From the IMG/VR virus record IMGVR_UViG_3300033153_006701, positions 1 to 64,000 of that record: DNA of 64,000 bases. The stretch is one strand, 5' to 3'. The notes under the pieces are model-generated. The model ran no database searches. It saw nothing but the letters and a program-made list of their open reading frames with translations, and had not been told where the DNA came from. Source of the DNA: a virus. Position 1 is the stretch's first letter; every line of letters begins with the position of its first letter. The position numbers and the translations under genes are program-made. Below, one piece after another: positions 7,177-16,849 of this stretch.

Positions 7177-7590
7177 TTAGGTCAACAGAACCGTGAAGTT
7201 CCCGCTTACCGCATTGAATTTGATGTCTCTGGTAGCAAAGCTACCGTCCATCTCAAAGCTCTCTCCTGCTTCAATCCAGATACCGGCAACTGTCACCGAC
7301 CTGTCCATCCTGATGCCCTGGGCCAGATTAGGAAGATGATCAGTGTGCATGAGCGGATCCGCCATGTTTATACCAGAAGCCGGTCCCTGTCTGTTTGGGA
7401 AGACCGTATGATAAACGTTGAATGATACATTGAGCTCAGCTACTGCGTCGATTACTACAGAGCGAGCTGGACGGCCCATCGACTCCCTTACCATAAGGAT
7501 GTCGCCTTCACTAATCTCAGTCTGATCAAACAACATCGTCCGCTCAGTTGGGGGAATTAGTCTGTCAATTTTCTTAACAATATCAGCCAC
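7177..7590 (-). CDS. Hypothetical virion protein, 137 residues
   Basis: No family was recognised. The 137-residue sequence has a helical N terminus (ADIVKKIDRLIPPTERTML), then a mostly beta-type body rich in Val, Gly and Asp, with MRESMGRPARSVVIDAVAEL in the middle and FNAVSGNFTVLLT at the end. It has no membrane segment and no signal peptide. It starts at a GTG at 7590 with AAGGAG about seven bases upstream. It lies ten bases below the 211-residue gene and nine bases above the membrane protein gene. Its position at the end of the structural series suggests a small baseplate or fibre-associated protein, but nothing in the sequence proves this. Confidence 0.45.
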   Translation of the reverse strand: MADIVKKIDRLIPPTERTMLFDQTEISEGDILMVRESMGRPARSVVIDAVAELNVSFNVYHTVFPNRQGPASGINMADPLMHTDHLPNLAQGIRMDRSVTVAGIWIEAGESFEMDGSFATRDIKFNAVSGNFTVLLT

Positions 7591-7600
7591 TGCTCACTCC

Positions 7601-8236
7601 TTAGATCAAATTGGTCCAAGAGCCATTCTCTCGGCCTTGGAACTTATCATCTGTTGTGTTGTATATTACCATACCATTGACTGGTGTTAAGAGATTCCTC
7701 TCGGCTGTAGTCAGCCTTCTGATAGAGCCAGCACCTTCGGCTAGGTCCAAAGAATTGACTGCGTTCATAACCTCAGTAAGTGCGGCCTCAACATCAGAAG
7801 CAGTGTAGAGATTGTATTGATCAGCCACTGCTACACTCGAAGCGGACGCCGTGATATTGTTCACCGAAAATCCTACTGATTCTTCTAGGGTACGAAGAGA
7901 CGAGTATAGATCTTCCAACTGCTCAAAGACAGTATTCGGCCTACTGCTTGTAGAGTTGAAGTAAGAGGAGTTAACGCTAGTCGTTGCATTCTGGTCTACG
8001 TACACATTCTTACCATCTAGGCCATTCAAGAAAGCATCTACATCTGCGCTCCCTTCACCATAGGGGAGAGCTAGGACCAGAGGAACTAGCCGGCTATTCC
8101 ACTGCGCACTAAAAGAGACAAAGTCATTTCCAATCTCGTCAATCAAATCATTCATCTTCTCTGACGAGGTAGGACCGCTAGCTGGCATGTTTCGAACCAT
8201 AAAGCTAATGGTGATTTCTTCAATTCTGTCAGTCAC
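7601..8236 (-). CDS. Putative tail fibre or tail appendage protein, 211 residues
   Basis: The 211-residue product starts at GTG 8236 with GGAG upstream. The N-terminal half is partly helical (EKMNDLIDEIGNDFVSF, QLEDLYSSLRTLEESVGF). The C terminus contains RLTTAERNLLTPVNGMVIYN followed by KFQGRENGSWTNLI. That closing pattern (thr-thr-ala-glu-arg, then 'gxxiynTtdxkfqgyxngxWvnl') is common at the tips of phage tail fibres and other trimeric appendages. This supports a role as a short fibre or fibre tip. It follows the 736-residue protein by ten bases, so fibre and attachment protein may be made together. The receptor is unknown. Confidence 0.6.
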   Translation of the reverse strand: MTDRIEEITISFMVRNMPASGPTSSEKMNDLIDEIGNDFVSFSAQWNSRLVPLVLALPYGEGSADVDAFLNGLDGKNVYVDQNATTSVNSSYFNSTSSRPNTVFEQLEDLYSSLRTLEESVGFSVNNITASASSVAVADQYNLYTASDVEAALTEVMNAVNSLDLAEGAGSIRRLTTAERNLLTPVNGMVIYNTTDDKFQGRENGSWTNLI

Positions 8237-8246
8237 TTAGCTTCTC

Positions 8247-10457
8247 CTATGCCAGCTTTACTTTGTACGAGTGTATGACCGGAGCAACAGAATCATCGGA
8301 CGTAGCAAGGTCGGCGCGTACTCGTAGGTATGTACGGAGCTGGTTGATTAGTTTGAATTTTATCATGAACCTTTCATTTTGAAAGTCGGAGTTCTCTTCG
8401 TCTACCTTTATGAGAAACACTCGAGACGGAGAGCTCCCAGTAGAGGAGGTGTGTGGAGCATCTATGTCTAGGGCAAAGAAATTGTAATCAGCAGTCTTCA
8501 GATTATTGTTGAAGTCAAACACACTGACCTTTCTTGTCAAAGCCTGTGCGAACAGATCGGCGCCTTGATAGACTTTCTCAGAAGTAGTCGGATACTGAGT
8601 CTCGTAAGCATAGCCCTCTATCAACAGCTTGTGGTTATAAGGATAGAGAGAGTCAACAGCTCTCAGGGCTGACAGGGTATCAAGAAGAGGCGTGATATGC
8701 TTCCAACGACTCTTGTGTACTCTCACGCGATGAATCCCTGTTGTAGAGATCGTCTCTCCTGTCAAGACAGTCGGTGCCACCAGACCGGTATAGCGGACAT
8801 CGTCAATGATCATCGGGGTGTCCCCAATATCAATAGACATGCCTGCGGGACTGTCAATTTTGATCACACAGAAGTACCATGGATCCTCAAAGCCCCAACC
8901 TCGCTGTACTCCTCTCACTTGATCTCCAGCTATATCTTTCAGGCCTTGTTCTCCAACGTTTCTAAACACTTGCAGAGATAGCGGGTCATACTGTAGATCG
9001 CTATCAATCTGATAATTCAGAAGGCGGTCGTTTGAATTTGCAAAAGTAAAACGCACGCCAGAGACAGTGAGCTCGGTATCTGACACACTGCTCCCTGTAT
9101 CTTCGATTAGATGGAATGTGCTACCAGGAGAAATGTAATCAGAATCAGTAGAGTCGCCCTCATAGGAAATAGAGACGGTCTCTGTGTCTCCCAGAACTAT
9201 CTCTGTAATATCGCCAACTTCTACAACAGTAGGATGAACAGGCGTCGGCCTGTTGTTTGGCGAGAGTGGGGTCCAGATCGTGTTCGAGTTAATAGTGAAG
9301 GGAGAATCATTGCTTACAGCAACTGACCAATCAATCGTGGTTCCTTCTTCTTCCTGCTCACACGCTTCCAATGTAAGCTTCTCAAACTCCACTGGATTCC
9401 CATCTGGATCTGCTACCCAGAGTGGACGAGAGATAACTGTCTGTTCTGTAGTCGAGAAAGACTCAGAGTAGAAGGCAATGCTCTTGAATCCGAACTGGTA
9501 ACTGAATGTAGTGGGACTCGAGACTTCAGGGTCTGGGCCTTTCTTGGTGAGAAGGAATTTGACCCATTGCATCTGTGTCTCTGGGAACTGGAACACTGCC
9601 TGACTCTTTGCCTCTTGGGTGAACGTAATAGAGGGGAGCTGAGCGAAGTTGACGTTATCAGTCGAGTAGAGAGGGGTAATGCTCATGGTACTGGACTGTG
9701 ATGAGTCCAGGAGCTCGAGGGTGATCTTGGAGATAGGGACTGCCGCGCCCGATAGCTTAACTGTCAGCTCACATGTTACTGGCTTGACCTTATTCATCTC
9801 TACTGAGGTCCACCAGCCCTTGTACTGCTGTTTGAAAATATCAGCTAAGACAGCGCCCTGTTGGTCAGTACGACTAGAGAAATCTGAAGTAGTCTGGATT
9901 CTGAAGATGACATCAGTCTTTGTATCCAAGTCTTCCAAGAAGAGACGATCATTAGAGTCAGCAGCTGCGGCTAAAGAAACAACCCCTTCGCGGATGTTCA
10001 CTGCTGCAGTAGTATTGGAGAAATCTACCTGACTCATGTCTCCGAAGTTATCGGCTAGATAAGAGTGATACCCCTCTGTATCCTGAGTGAGGAGAAGAAG
10101 ATTCTCTACTCTATCCTCTAGGTTGATGAGTCTCTGCTCGAGAGCCTCTGCCTCTATCTTCCATCTTGGGGCTGTATCAATAGCCTGTCCAGACAGCACG
10201 ATCATGTTCTTATAGAGAGCACGCAGGTCCTGCCTAATAGCGTTCATCGTGCTGTTGAACCCAGCAGAAGAAGAAGCTACGAGCCTATCCACTGTATGAT
10301 CAGTAGCTAGAAACTGGGGAACAGATAGATCCATTGTGGCTATCAGGTTATTGACCTCTGTTTCGAGCTCCTCTGCAGATACAAGGACTCCACTGGAATA
10401 GGTCTCCTTCAGAAACTCCTCCAACAACATTTCTCGATATGTGTCAGAGATAGTCAT
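8247..10457 (-). CDS. Putative baseplate-periphery protein with discoidin-like layout (736 aa)
   Basis: This 736-residue protein is the third in a row with the same overall plan. A helical N-terminal region (about 1-130, EALEQRLINLEDRVENLLLL) is followed by beta-rich domains containing TCELTVKLSGAAVPISKITL and QWVKFLLTKKG, which resemble strands of a galactose-binding or discoidin (F5/8 type C)-like sandwich. The C-terminal part (about 600-736) has PSRVFLIKVDEENSDFQNERF and ends LATSDDSVAPVIHSYKVKLA, a beta-sandwich end also echoed in the 686-residue neighbour. ATG 10457 overlaps the upstream stop (TAATG). I infer a structural protein on the outer baseplate. No enzymatic motif was seen. Confidence 0.5.
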   Translation of the reverse strand: MTISDTYREMLLEEFLKETYSSGVLVSAEELETEVNNLIATMDLSVPQFLATDHTVDRLVASSSAGFNSTMNAIRQDLRALYKNMIVLSGQAIDTAPRWKIEAEALEQRLINLEDRVENLLLLTQDTEGYHSYLADNFGDMSQVDFSNTTAAVNIREGVVSLAAAADSNDRLFLEDLDTKTDVIFRIQTTSDFSSRTDQQGAVLADIFKQQYKGWWTSVEMNKVKPVTCELTVKLSGAAVPISKITLELLDSSQSSTMSITPLYSTDNVNFAQLPSITFTQEAKSQAVFQFPETQMQWVKFLLTKKGPDPEVSSPTTFSYQFGFKSIAFYSESFSTTEQTVISRPLWVADPDGNPVEFEKLTLEACEQEEEGTTIDWSVAVSNDSPFTINSNTIWTPLSPNNRPTPVHPTVVEVGDITEIVLGDTETVSISYEGDSTDSDYISPGSTFHLIEDTGSSVSDTELTVSGVRFTFANSNDRLLNYQIDSDLQYDPLSLQVFRNVGEQGLKDIAGDQVRGVQRGWGFEDPWYFCVIKIDSPAGMSIDIGDTPMIIDDVRYTGLVAPTVLTGETISTTGIHRVRVHKSRWKHITPLLDTLSALRAVDSLYPYNHKLLIEGYAYETQYPTTSEKVYQGADLFAQALTRKVSVFDFNNNLKTADYNFFALDIDAPHTSSTGSSPSRVFLIKVDEENSDFQNERFMIKFKLINQLRTYLRVRADLATSDDSVAPVIHSYKVKLA

Positions 10458-13400
10458 TAGAAGATCCTTCCTTTTGTGAGCACCTTGAGAGCGTAGTCCT
10501 TTAGAACTGGGGAGAAGAACTCCTTGAGGTCCGTAATGTTTTCTCGGGTTGAGCTCACATAGTCATAGTTCACTAGATAGTAACCGTTGCGACCCTTGAG
10601 GCTAGACTTGGGTAGAGACAGATGCCTAAAGACCTCTGAGTCCTTAACAACTACTGTCCGATTGGTAATATCCACATCATAGTCCAATGGGTCTAATAGT
10701 CTAGCGATCTGGTACTCAGCACGAAAATCTACGTAATGATATGAAGCAAGTATAGTGAAGGTTGAAAGCAATGGACGGTCAGTGAAGATACGGCCATTCT
10801 CGTAGTCAACAGAGTACTTTCCTTCATCTCCAAGTATCAGCTGCTCGTAAAAATATGTGATCGTCCCGGTTCGAACGATAGTCGTCCCGTCTAAAGTCCA
10901 GCTCCCACCACCACCATAGAGAGATGTGTTAGGAACATAGACAGCCTCCCACAAGCTACCAGGTGCATCTACGTATACCTGGCACTGGCCATATGAGGAA
11001 TGATTGCTGTCTCTTTGTATTGCATACTCTCCCCCAACCGAAGGGGTCCCCCATGCAACTTCTGTTGCGAATAAGATTTTGTTACTGAAGACTATCTTGT
11101 GAGCTGACGTATCTGTAGAGATCAACTGCTCTATCAAAGAGATAACATTGAGAGAGGAGTTGGTCAGAGAGGGAACTTGTTGTAGGGTTTGCTTTAGTCC
11201 AAGCGCCCCTAATTCAGTGGAGCCATCTTCATATAGGACTTCTGTAATAAATGGATTGGCAGACTGAGCTTCATCCTCTTCGGTCGACTCATCATCGACA
11301 GGTGGATTAGAATCTATAACCAAAAGGTTGAGTGTCCCCTTCACTATGCTTAGGTGTTCTAGGTCAAGAACAGTGGAACTAGTTAGGAACGGAATTGTCG
11401 TCTCGTCTACAGTAATAGCTTTCCAAGCAGACTCTTTAATCGAGACACTATCACGGAGCACCTTATCTGTAGCCCAGTCCCATTCGTCAGTAGAAAGAGC
11501 ATAAATGTTTTGCCAAGTATATGAAACAGAAGTATCTACGATAGTAGAAGTTGGAGTATACATATAGACAACGCCATTGAGCTCGTCAACTGACCATTCG
11601 TCAGTAGCTGTCAATTCTTCCCAGCCATTGACAAAGGTTTGTTGCTCATCGTAGCCTAGGGTTTCTGCAATGCCACTAGCAGAGGTCACACCCTGGTGCC
11701 GTAGTCGAGCAATGGTCTTCCCTCTTCCTAGGAGTTCAAGAGACTCTTCCTCTTTATCATACCTCTTGATGGTCATATCAGTCTTGTTAGAGGCAGTAGC
11801 AAATGTTAGTGAAGCTATATGGTTATCCTCGACCTCTCCAGGAGTAATTCTGTCCGCCTCGAGCCACAAAGAGATAGGAGTATTATCAGCTGGAGCAAAA
11901 GTAGTCTGGTTATTACCAAAGGCCAGCGTTTGGTTCACAGGGTCAATAACAAAGAGTTTGGCTGGCGTTGAGGTAGCCCAGTCTGCTTGGAAAAGGTTAA
12001 GAGGACGATCAGAATGAGTCCACTCTTCTCCACCGACTAAAACATGGATCCAGTCTGCAATATCAACTGGCTTTAGTTCAAAGTACTCGCCGTTATCTTC
12101 TTTCTGCCAAGGCCTGTTCCCTAGAGGGAAGGGAAGCTTATATGAATAGAAGAAACCATCGGCAGAAGTGTTCCCTAAAACATATGGGAACCCTGGAAGA
12201 CCACAAGACCCAAACAAGGGCTCTACAACCGCAACGGTCCCATTGACTGGAGGCTTCTCGAGAGAGAAACTGAACGGAGAGCTAGAGGGTATCTCATGGA
12301 GCTCAGAGCGTGTATCAATAGTCTTACTAAACGATGACGAGCCTTCTTCAAAAGCATCATCATTTCTTTCAAAGGCTACCTTAAGACGAAGAGACTTTAC
12401 CGGGACAGCAGTAGTGATACTAGCTGTATCTGCACTGTTAAAATCTAAGATCTCAGGAACACCAACGATACCGGCAACACCAGTAAATTCTTTGGGCTGG
12501 ATTCTATGCCAGGTCCCTCCATCATCAGGAGAAAGCATGAAAGTAATAGAGGCTAGCTCAGAATATTCAGATGGGTTCTGATTGCTTTGAAGGATAACCT
12601 TACGAATCTCATCAAGCGACTGGTAACGAGTAGAGACAATCTCTCCCTTAGGTTTGTAAGAAAAAGCTCGTATATCTACGTCACGGATCCCAATCGCGTA
12701 TCGACTACGCTCCTCAGTGGTTGTCTGAATAACATAGGGCTCTGGTTGTTTCAGGATAAAGCGAACATACTTCACCTTGCGAGGTGTAAAAGTATAGAGG
12801 CCTTGACCAGCAAACTTTGAGGAAGAGGGAGCAAGCACGAATACATTTTCTTCGTCCTCGGTTGTAAAACCTGCAATTGGAACATCGTCTTTGATAGAAG
12901 TATAGGCTTCACCATCAAGAGAGGTTGAAATGTCTTCAACCTGAATAGCTGTCTTGGTCCCAAAATTATTGGGGTTGACTCGGATATGGTTGATGACTGT
13001 CTTCTCACCAAGGTTGACAGTAAAGTCGAGAACCAGGGGCTCTCTCTGATCAGAGGCCCCAGTAACTACTCTCTCATATTCAAACCAAGTGTCTGGATTA
13101 TTGTCAAGCAGTACTCGGATGTCTCCATTAAATACTGCTCCAGTCTGTTGGTTATTACCTACAACCCCATTAGAGTCAGGGTTGATAATTGGTGTTTCAG
13201 TAATGCTTAGTATCGAGTCCTTGCTTTTGTCAATGGGAAGAGTTGTCACTCCTTCCTCTTGGCTTATGTCACACTCTTCCTCGTTAAGGAGAGCACTATT
13301 CAGCTCCAGCTTAGTAAGATCGTTAAAGCTATCAATGAAGTAGATAGCATCCTTGGTTGGATTGAGCGAGTAAAGGATATAGTCTCCTAGCTTAGAAGAG

Positions 13401-13768
13401 ACACTTTTCAGACGAGAGGTAAGGCGATTAGCTTCTGTGGTAATGTAGTTGAAATTGGAGACCACAAGGGTCTCAACGTTCTCTAGTTCTGTAAAAATGA
13501 TTGTCAGATCATCCAACAGCCTGTTCCACATATCGTCATAGTCGGTATGCTTGGGAAGATTGTCCTCTAGCACCTCTGCCTTTTTCATCTGTGGTTCTGT
13601 AAGTTCCTTGGAGAACTCTCTCAAAACCCGAGTAGCTTCAAACAAATATTCTTCCTGTGTCTGGAAAGAGCTAGCAGACAGACTAGTCTGCAGGTTCTTA
13701 GACAACTTGTCCAGCTTGCCTTTGAGCAATGTGCTGTCATCAGGAATAAGATACTTGTTTGCTACCAT
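10457..13768 (-). CDS. Large putative baseplate or tail-appendage protein with discoidin-like domain (1103 aa)
   Basis: This 1103-residue acidic protein starts with a helical region (1-150; KLDKLSKNLQTSL, LREFSKELTEPQMKK). A discoidin-like segment follows around residues 220-380: VLLDNNPDTWFEYERV is the usual entry, INHIRVNPNNFG is the second strand, and KVKYVRFILKQPEPY is the closing strand. Later regions are beta-rich and unrecognised, including VSYTWQNIYALSTDEW and GGGGSWTLDG. Discoidin-like domains often bind sugars, but in phage baseplates they may only be structural. It shares its plan with the genes on both sides, suggesting an old tandem duplication. Both ends overlap their neighbours by one base (TAATG). 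Confidence 0.5.
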   Translation of the reverse strand: MVANKYLIPDDSTLLKGKLDKLSKNLQTSLSASSFQTQEEYLFEATRVLREFSKELTEPQMKKAEVLEDNLPKHTDYDDMWNRLLDDLTIIFTELENVETLVVSNFNYITTEANRLTSRLKSVSSKLGDYILYSLNPTKDAIYFIDSFNDLTKLELNSALLNEEECDISQEEGVTTLPIDKSKDSILSITETPIINPDSNGVVGNNQQTGAVFNGDIRVLLDNNPDTWFEYERVVTGASDQREPLVLDFTVNLGEKTVINHIRVNPNNFGTKTAIQVEDISTSLDGEAYTSIKDDVPIAGFTTEDEENVFVLAPSSSKFAGQGLYTFTPRKVKYVRFILKQPEPYVIQTTTEERSRYAIGIRDVDIRAFSYKPKGEIVSTRYQSLDEIRKVILQSNQNPSEYSELASITFMLSPDDGGTWHRIQPKEFTGVAGIVGVPEILDFNSADTASITTAVPVKSLRLKVAFERNDDAFEEGSSSFSKTIDTRSELHEIPSSSPFSFSLEKPPVNGTVAVVEPLFGSCGLPGFPYVLGNTSADGFFYSYKLPFPLGNRPWQKEDNGEYFELKPVDIADWIHVLVGGEEWTHSDRPLNLFQADWATSTPAKLFVIDPVNQTLAFGNNQTTFAPADNTPISLWLEADRITPGEVEDNHIASLTFATASNKTDMTIKRYDKEEESLELLGRGKTIARLRHQGVTSASGIAETLGYDEQQTFVNGWEELTATDEWSVDELNGVVYMYTPTSTIVDTSVSYTWQNIYALSTDEWDWATDKVLRDSVSIKESAWKAITVDETTIPFLTSSTVLDLEHLSIVKGTLNLLVIDSNPPVDDESTEEDEAQSANPFITEVLYEDGSTELGALGLKQTLQQVPSLTNSSLNVISLIEQLISTDTSAHKIVFSNKILFATEVAWGTPSVGGEYAIQRDSNHSSYGQCQVYVDAPGSLWEAVYVPNTSLYGGGGSWTLDGTTIVRTGTITYFYEQLILGDEGKYSVDYENGRIFTDRPLLSTFTILASYHYVDFRAEYQIARLLDPLDYDVDITNRTVVVKDSEVFRHLSLPKSSLKGRNGYYLVNYDYVSSTRENITDLKEFFSPVLKDYALKVLTKGRIF

Positions 13769-15828
13769 TAATCAGCCTCAAATTTGGTTTGGTCTTTCTT
13801 AGCGGAGACTAGGGTATACTCCTCGAGAGCAGGAGTCAGGGTTGGGTCAGAAGTATTTTGCCTCAAGATCACCATTAAGTATAGCTTAGTTTCTGCAACT
13901 TGGTTAGAGTCCTCATCAATCACAACAACATTCTCTGGTCCAATGCGAGCAGAAAGATCACCCAATAGGTCTACTGCCTGAATTCCTCCTACTATGTCAA
14001 ATTCTGCATATGGTGCGGTAGGCTTAGCAAACGTGCTTGAGGTAATTGGGTTGTATGAGACGGTAAAAATGTCTCCCTCACCGGCACCAGCTACCCTTAT
14101 CTTGAAGACCATTGGGTCACCAGTGTCAGGAGTCTTATCTACTGCTACCTGTTCATCAGTTGACCAGCCCTCAGAAGAACCAGGAACATCGTCAATATTA
14201 GGAACCTCTTGGCCATTTCTGTAAACAACAATGTCCCCATCTGTTTTGGTCGTAAAGAATATCGTGCTACCAATATCATTGAAGCTAAGATTAGCCGCAC
14301 TCTTCTCAGATAAGACAAGTCTCTCGTGATAGGCTCTGGTCCATCCTAAGGGGAACAAAGGGAACACAGAAGACCTGATGAGAATGTCTTCTGAACTGAA
14401 GTCACGCTTAGCTACCCAGTACTCTATACTTCCCCAAAATGGATAGAGCTCAGGGCTTGTAAAAGGTGTCTCAGCATACACAATCCCTCCCGATCCATCC
14501 GTATAAGAACGGCGCTCTTTTGCTCTGATCCCTGCCTGTCCAACAATCTTACTTGTAAGAGGAGAAGAGACAAAAATCCCTTGTGACAAGTACTTAGCTA
14601 TACCAATTCTAATGTTGTCAATGCCTGTAAGAAACTCGACGCCTTTGAATGTGATAGGGCCTTCACCATTAAACAAAGGTATTCCTACTGTATTCATAGC
14701 CTTAGAAGAAATAAGATCAGACAGCTGGGTCGTAGCGGCTACCTCAACGCTCAATATCTGCGAGCCCCCTCGGAGCGAGGCAATAGGATCAAGAGCAATA
14801 TCGAGGAAGGTAGACAACGAGGTTCTGTATTCAAATTGCAATGGAAGAGCATTTTCGTTTCGCAGAGTGAGGATTAGTCGTCTTGCAGAGATCTTGCGAA
14901 ACTGTATTGAGGTTACACCTGATAACGAAACATCGATTTGCCCTAGAGAAACAGTTGTTCCCGTATCATCTTCAAAAGAGATAGACTCTACATATATATC
15001 ACGATGATGGACGGGTTCAATCTCGATATAGTTGACTTCTTTCCTTGTGCCTAGGTCGAGCTCGAGCTTCACCTTCATAGACTCAGGTTGACTAGAGAAC
15101 AGGGTCGAGGTGACCCAATATGTTCCCGCAGTATTGTCAATCATCTTGTCTAGAGATGTTCCTGGGCGGTCTACTGAAATCTCTCCTTGGGGAGATTCCG
15201 AATCAAAGATCTGTCGAATAGACCTGACTGGGTGAAAGATATTCCTCTCATATGGGAGAGTAAGGCGCTCACCCGATAGGTCAACGTGTGCGTCGAAGGT
15301 AGCTGAAATAGCCTTCTTGTTTCTTGGGTCAACGAAAAGTCCCTGTGTATCTACTTGTCGACCAGTGCGACCTTCCTTAGATTCACGGAAGGTTGAAAAG
15401 ATAGCTGAGTCAAACCCTCTGCTATCACCATTGAGAAACTCATAGAGGTTTACCTTTGATTCAAGCTCGTCGACACCAGCTTTAAGATTCTTGAGAACTA
15501 CGTCTCTAACAATAGCAACATGAGAAGACTGTACACTAGCGATATTATTAGCCTCTTCAAAGCCTGCACCAAGATCATCCTCGACTCTATCGAGCATGAA
15601 GTTGAACCGCTCCGAGTCAATAACCGAACTCTGTTCTCCAAGAAACAGTTTCAAAGAGGGGGTAAGGACAGTTCCTGTAAGCTCACGGACTAGAGAATCT
15701 AGCTCACGAGAGAACTCATCTATACTCTTGATTTGCCCCGTATTCTTCTTCTTGGTTAGAAGCTTCAAGATCTGGTCCGTCTGTCTCTTTCCCATGAGGC
15801 TACGGAACTTGTCAATATACTTACCCAT
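13768..15828 (-). CDS. Putative baseplate-periphery protein with discoidin-like domain (686 aa)
   Basis: This 686-residue protein opens with a helical basic segment (KYIDKFRSLMGKRQTDQILK) and contains a discoidin-like block around residues 215-330: DKMIDNTAGTYWVTS, then LELDLGTRKEVNYIEIEPVH, then RKISARRLILTLRNEN. The C-terminal part (about 560-686) is beta-rich, with ETKLYLMVILRQNTSDPTL and a charged tail. The order helix-discoidin-beta matches the 1103- and 736-residue neighbours. Its start (ATG 15828) lies inside the end of the preceding gene (8-base overlap), so translation is probably coupled. Function in outer baseplate assembly is inferred from context; no catalytic motif was seen. Confidence 0.5.
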   Translation of the reverse strand: MGKYIDKFRSLMGKRQTDQILKLLTKKKNTGQIKSIDEFSRELDSLVRELTGTVLTPSLKLFLGEQSSVIDSERFNFMLDRVEDDLGAGFEEANNIASVQSSHVAIVRDVVLKNLKAGVDELESKVNLYEFLNGDSRGFDSAIFSTFRESKEGRTGRQVDTQGLFVDPRNKKAISATFDAHVDLSGERLTLPYERNIFHPVRSIRQIFDSESPQGEISVDRPGTSLDKMIDNTAGTYWVTSTLFSSQPESMKVKLELDLGTRKEVNYIEIEPVHHRDIYVESISFEDDTGTTVSLGQIDVSLSGVTSIQFRKISARRLILTLRNENALPLQFEYRTSLSTFLDIALDPIASLRGGSQILSVEVAATTQLSDLISSKAMNTVGIPLFNGEGPITFKGVEFLTGIDNIRIGIAKYLSQGIFVSSPLTSKIVGQAGIRAKERRSYTDGSGGIVYAETPFTSPELYPFWGSIEYWVAKRDFSSEDILIRSSVFPLFPLGWTRAYHERLVLSEKSAANLSFNDIGSTIFFTTKTDGDIVVYRNGQEVPNIDDVPGSSEGWSTDEQVAVDKTPDTGDPMVFKIRVAGAGEGDIFTVSYNPITSSTFAKPTAPYAEFDIVGGIQAVDLLGDLSARIGPENVVVIDEDSNQVAETKLYLMVILRQNTSDPTLTPALEEYTLVSAKKDQTKFEAD

Positions 15829-16285
15829 CTCGACTCCTAGAGAAGTACCAGTTGACCGGGTCAGGAAGACCAGGATTGTTTTCTAGGATCAACCAGTTCC
15901 CTATGTCCTCAGAATGAATGACCTCAAGAGTATCACCAGGGAGCACAGAGCCTGCTGAGCCTGGGATATCAAGAACACGAAGCATGACCGAATGGTCAGT
16001 TGAATAGATCTGCATCAGACGGTCGTTGGGACCAATGCGGCGAGCGAGTCGTCTAGCAATGAGGGTTGAGCCACTAGTGAATAATACGGCTTCGAACAAA
16101 TCTGCTTGCCAAAATTCACCAGGCACGATACCTGACAATGCAATGTGTCGTCCAGCATGTGAGAGAGAGACAGATACCATGCTGTCCAAGCGGCCCTTGC
16201 TCCAGCTGGCTCTTCCGAGGTTGACGTCTGTATCGCTACCATGCTCTTCTGTTCCATCAGAAAAGTACTTTGTCCATCCATTCAT
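15821..16285 (-). CDS. Hypothetical virion protein, 154 residues
   Basis: The 154-residue product begins MNGWTKYFSDGTEEHGSD, a start that looks like a phage protein sensing or displaying a small turn-rich domain. It continues with beta strands (SMVSVSLSHAGRHIALSG) and ends with an acidic segment followed by WYFSRSRDG. No known domain was identified. The start at ATG 16285 overlaps the stop of the 184-residue gene by one base, and its end overlaps the 686-residue gene by eight bases, so it is part of the same translation chain. It is probably a small structural component of the baseplate edge; this is inference from position only. Confidence 0.45.
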   Translation of the reverse strand: MNGWTKYFSDGTEEHGSDTDVNLGRASWSKGRLDSMVSVSLSHAGRHIALSGIVPGEFWQADLFEAVLFTSGSTLIARRLARRIGPNDRLMQIYSTDHSVMLRVLDIPGSAGSVLPGDTLEVIHSEDIGNWLILENNPGLPDPVNWYFSRSRDG

Positions 16286-16839
16286 TATGATGTGTACGTG
16301 AAGCGAAGGCGCAGATCAAACTGCCTTGCTCCCGATGTCCCTTCGTTTGTAGGAGTAATAGATCTTATTTGAAAAGATGGCCAGGTTGTCATACTAGCTG
16401 GAATGACGCCAGGGCTAAGCATCCATGCGTTCATGTCTGTTATCAGAATAACGCCGTTCGAAAACGTATCAGCTACGCCAGTTCTAACATGCTGACTCTT
16501 CCCGTGAGAAGGAGTCTTGTCGCCATAGGTAGGCCAAGAAGAAGCAAAGCCACCCTGGGTGTCCATGTTGATCTGGAGACCACCAAAGTCAGCCTCAGCT
16601 GCCTCGTCTCCCCAAGACACAATCTCAGAATAGTCCGCTGCAGCAGTAGCACCACCAGTATAGGAACCAGAGTACTCAGCTAGGTAGAGCCTACATCCCG
16701 TGATAGAGCTAACGCCATCATGTGAGATAAACAGTTGCTGGGCGGTAGCGGTACTGCCCGCACCTACACTCCCCAGGTTGACCGGTTCACCAACTGCGGC
16801 TCCTCCATTTGTTAAGCTCCAAGTGATGGAGACTGTCAT
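16285..16839 (-). CDS. Putative virion beta-sandwich protein, 184 residues
   Basis: This 184-residue Gly/Ser/Thr-rich protein starts MTVSITWSLTNGGAAVGE, with stretches TAQQLFISHDGVSSIT, ADYSEIVSWGDEA and FGGLQINMDTQGGF, and ends FDLRLRFTYTS. From memory this layout (ISHDG, an EIVSWGD-like core and a YTFTS-like end) recurs in environmental tailed phages as a small virion protein of unknown role; I cannot confirm that here. ATG 16839 has a strong AAGGAGGAG site six bases upstream, suggesting high expression. There is no signal peptide or membrane segment. It could be a fibre-associated or decoration protein. Confidence 0.5.
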   Translation of the reverse strand: MTVSITWSLTNGGAAVGEPVNLGSVGAGSTATAQQLFISHDGVSSITGCRLYLAEYSGSYTGGATAAADYSEIVSWGDEAAEADFGGLQINMDTQGGFASSWPTYGDKTPSHGKSQHVRTGVADTFSNGVILITDMNAWMLSPGVIPASMTTWPSFQIRSITPTNEGTSGARQFDLRLRFTYTS

Positions 16840-16849
16840 TGGCTCCTCC

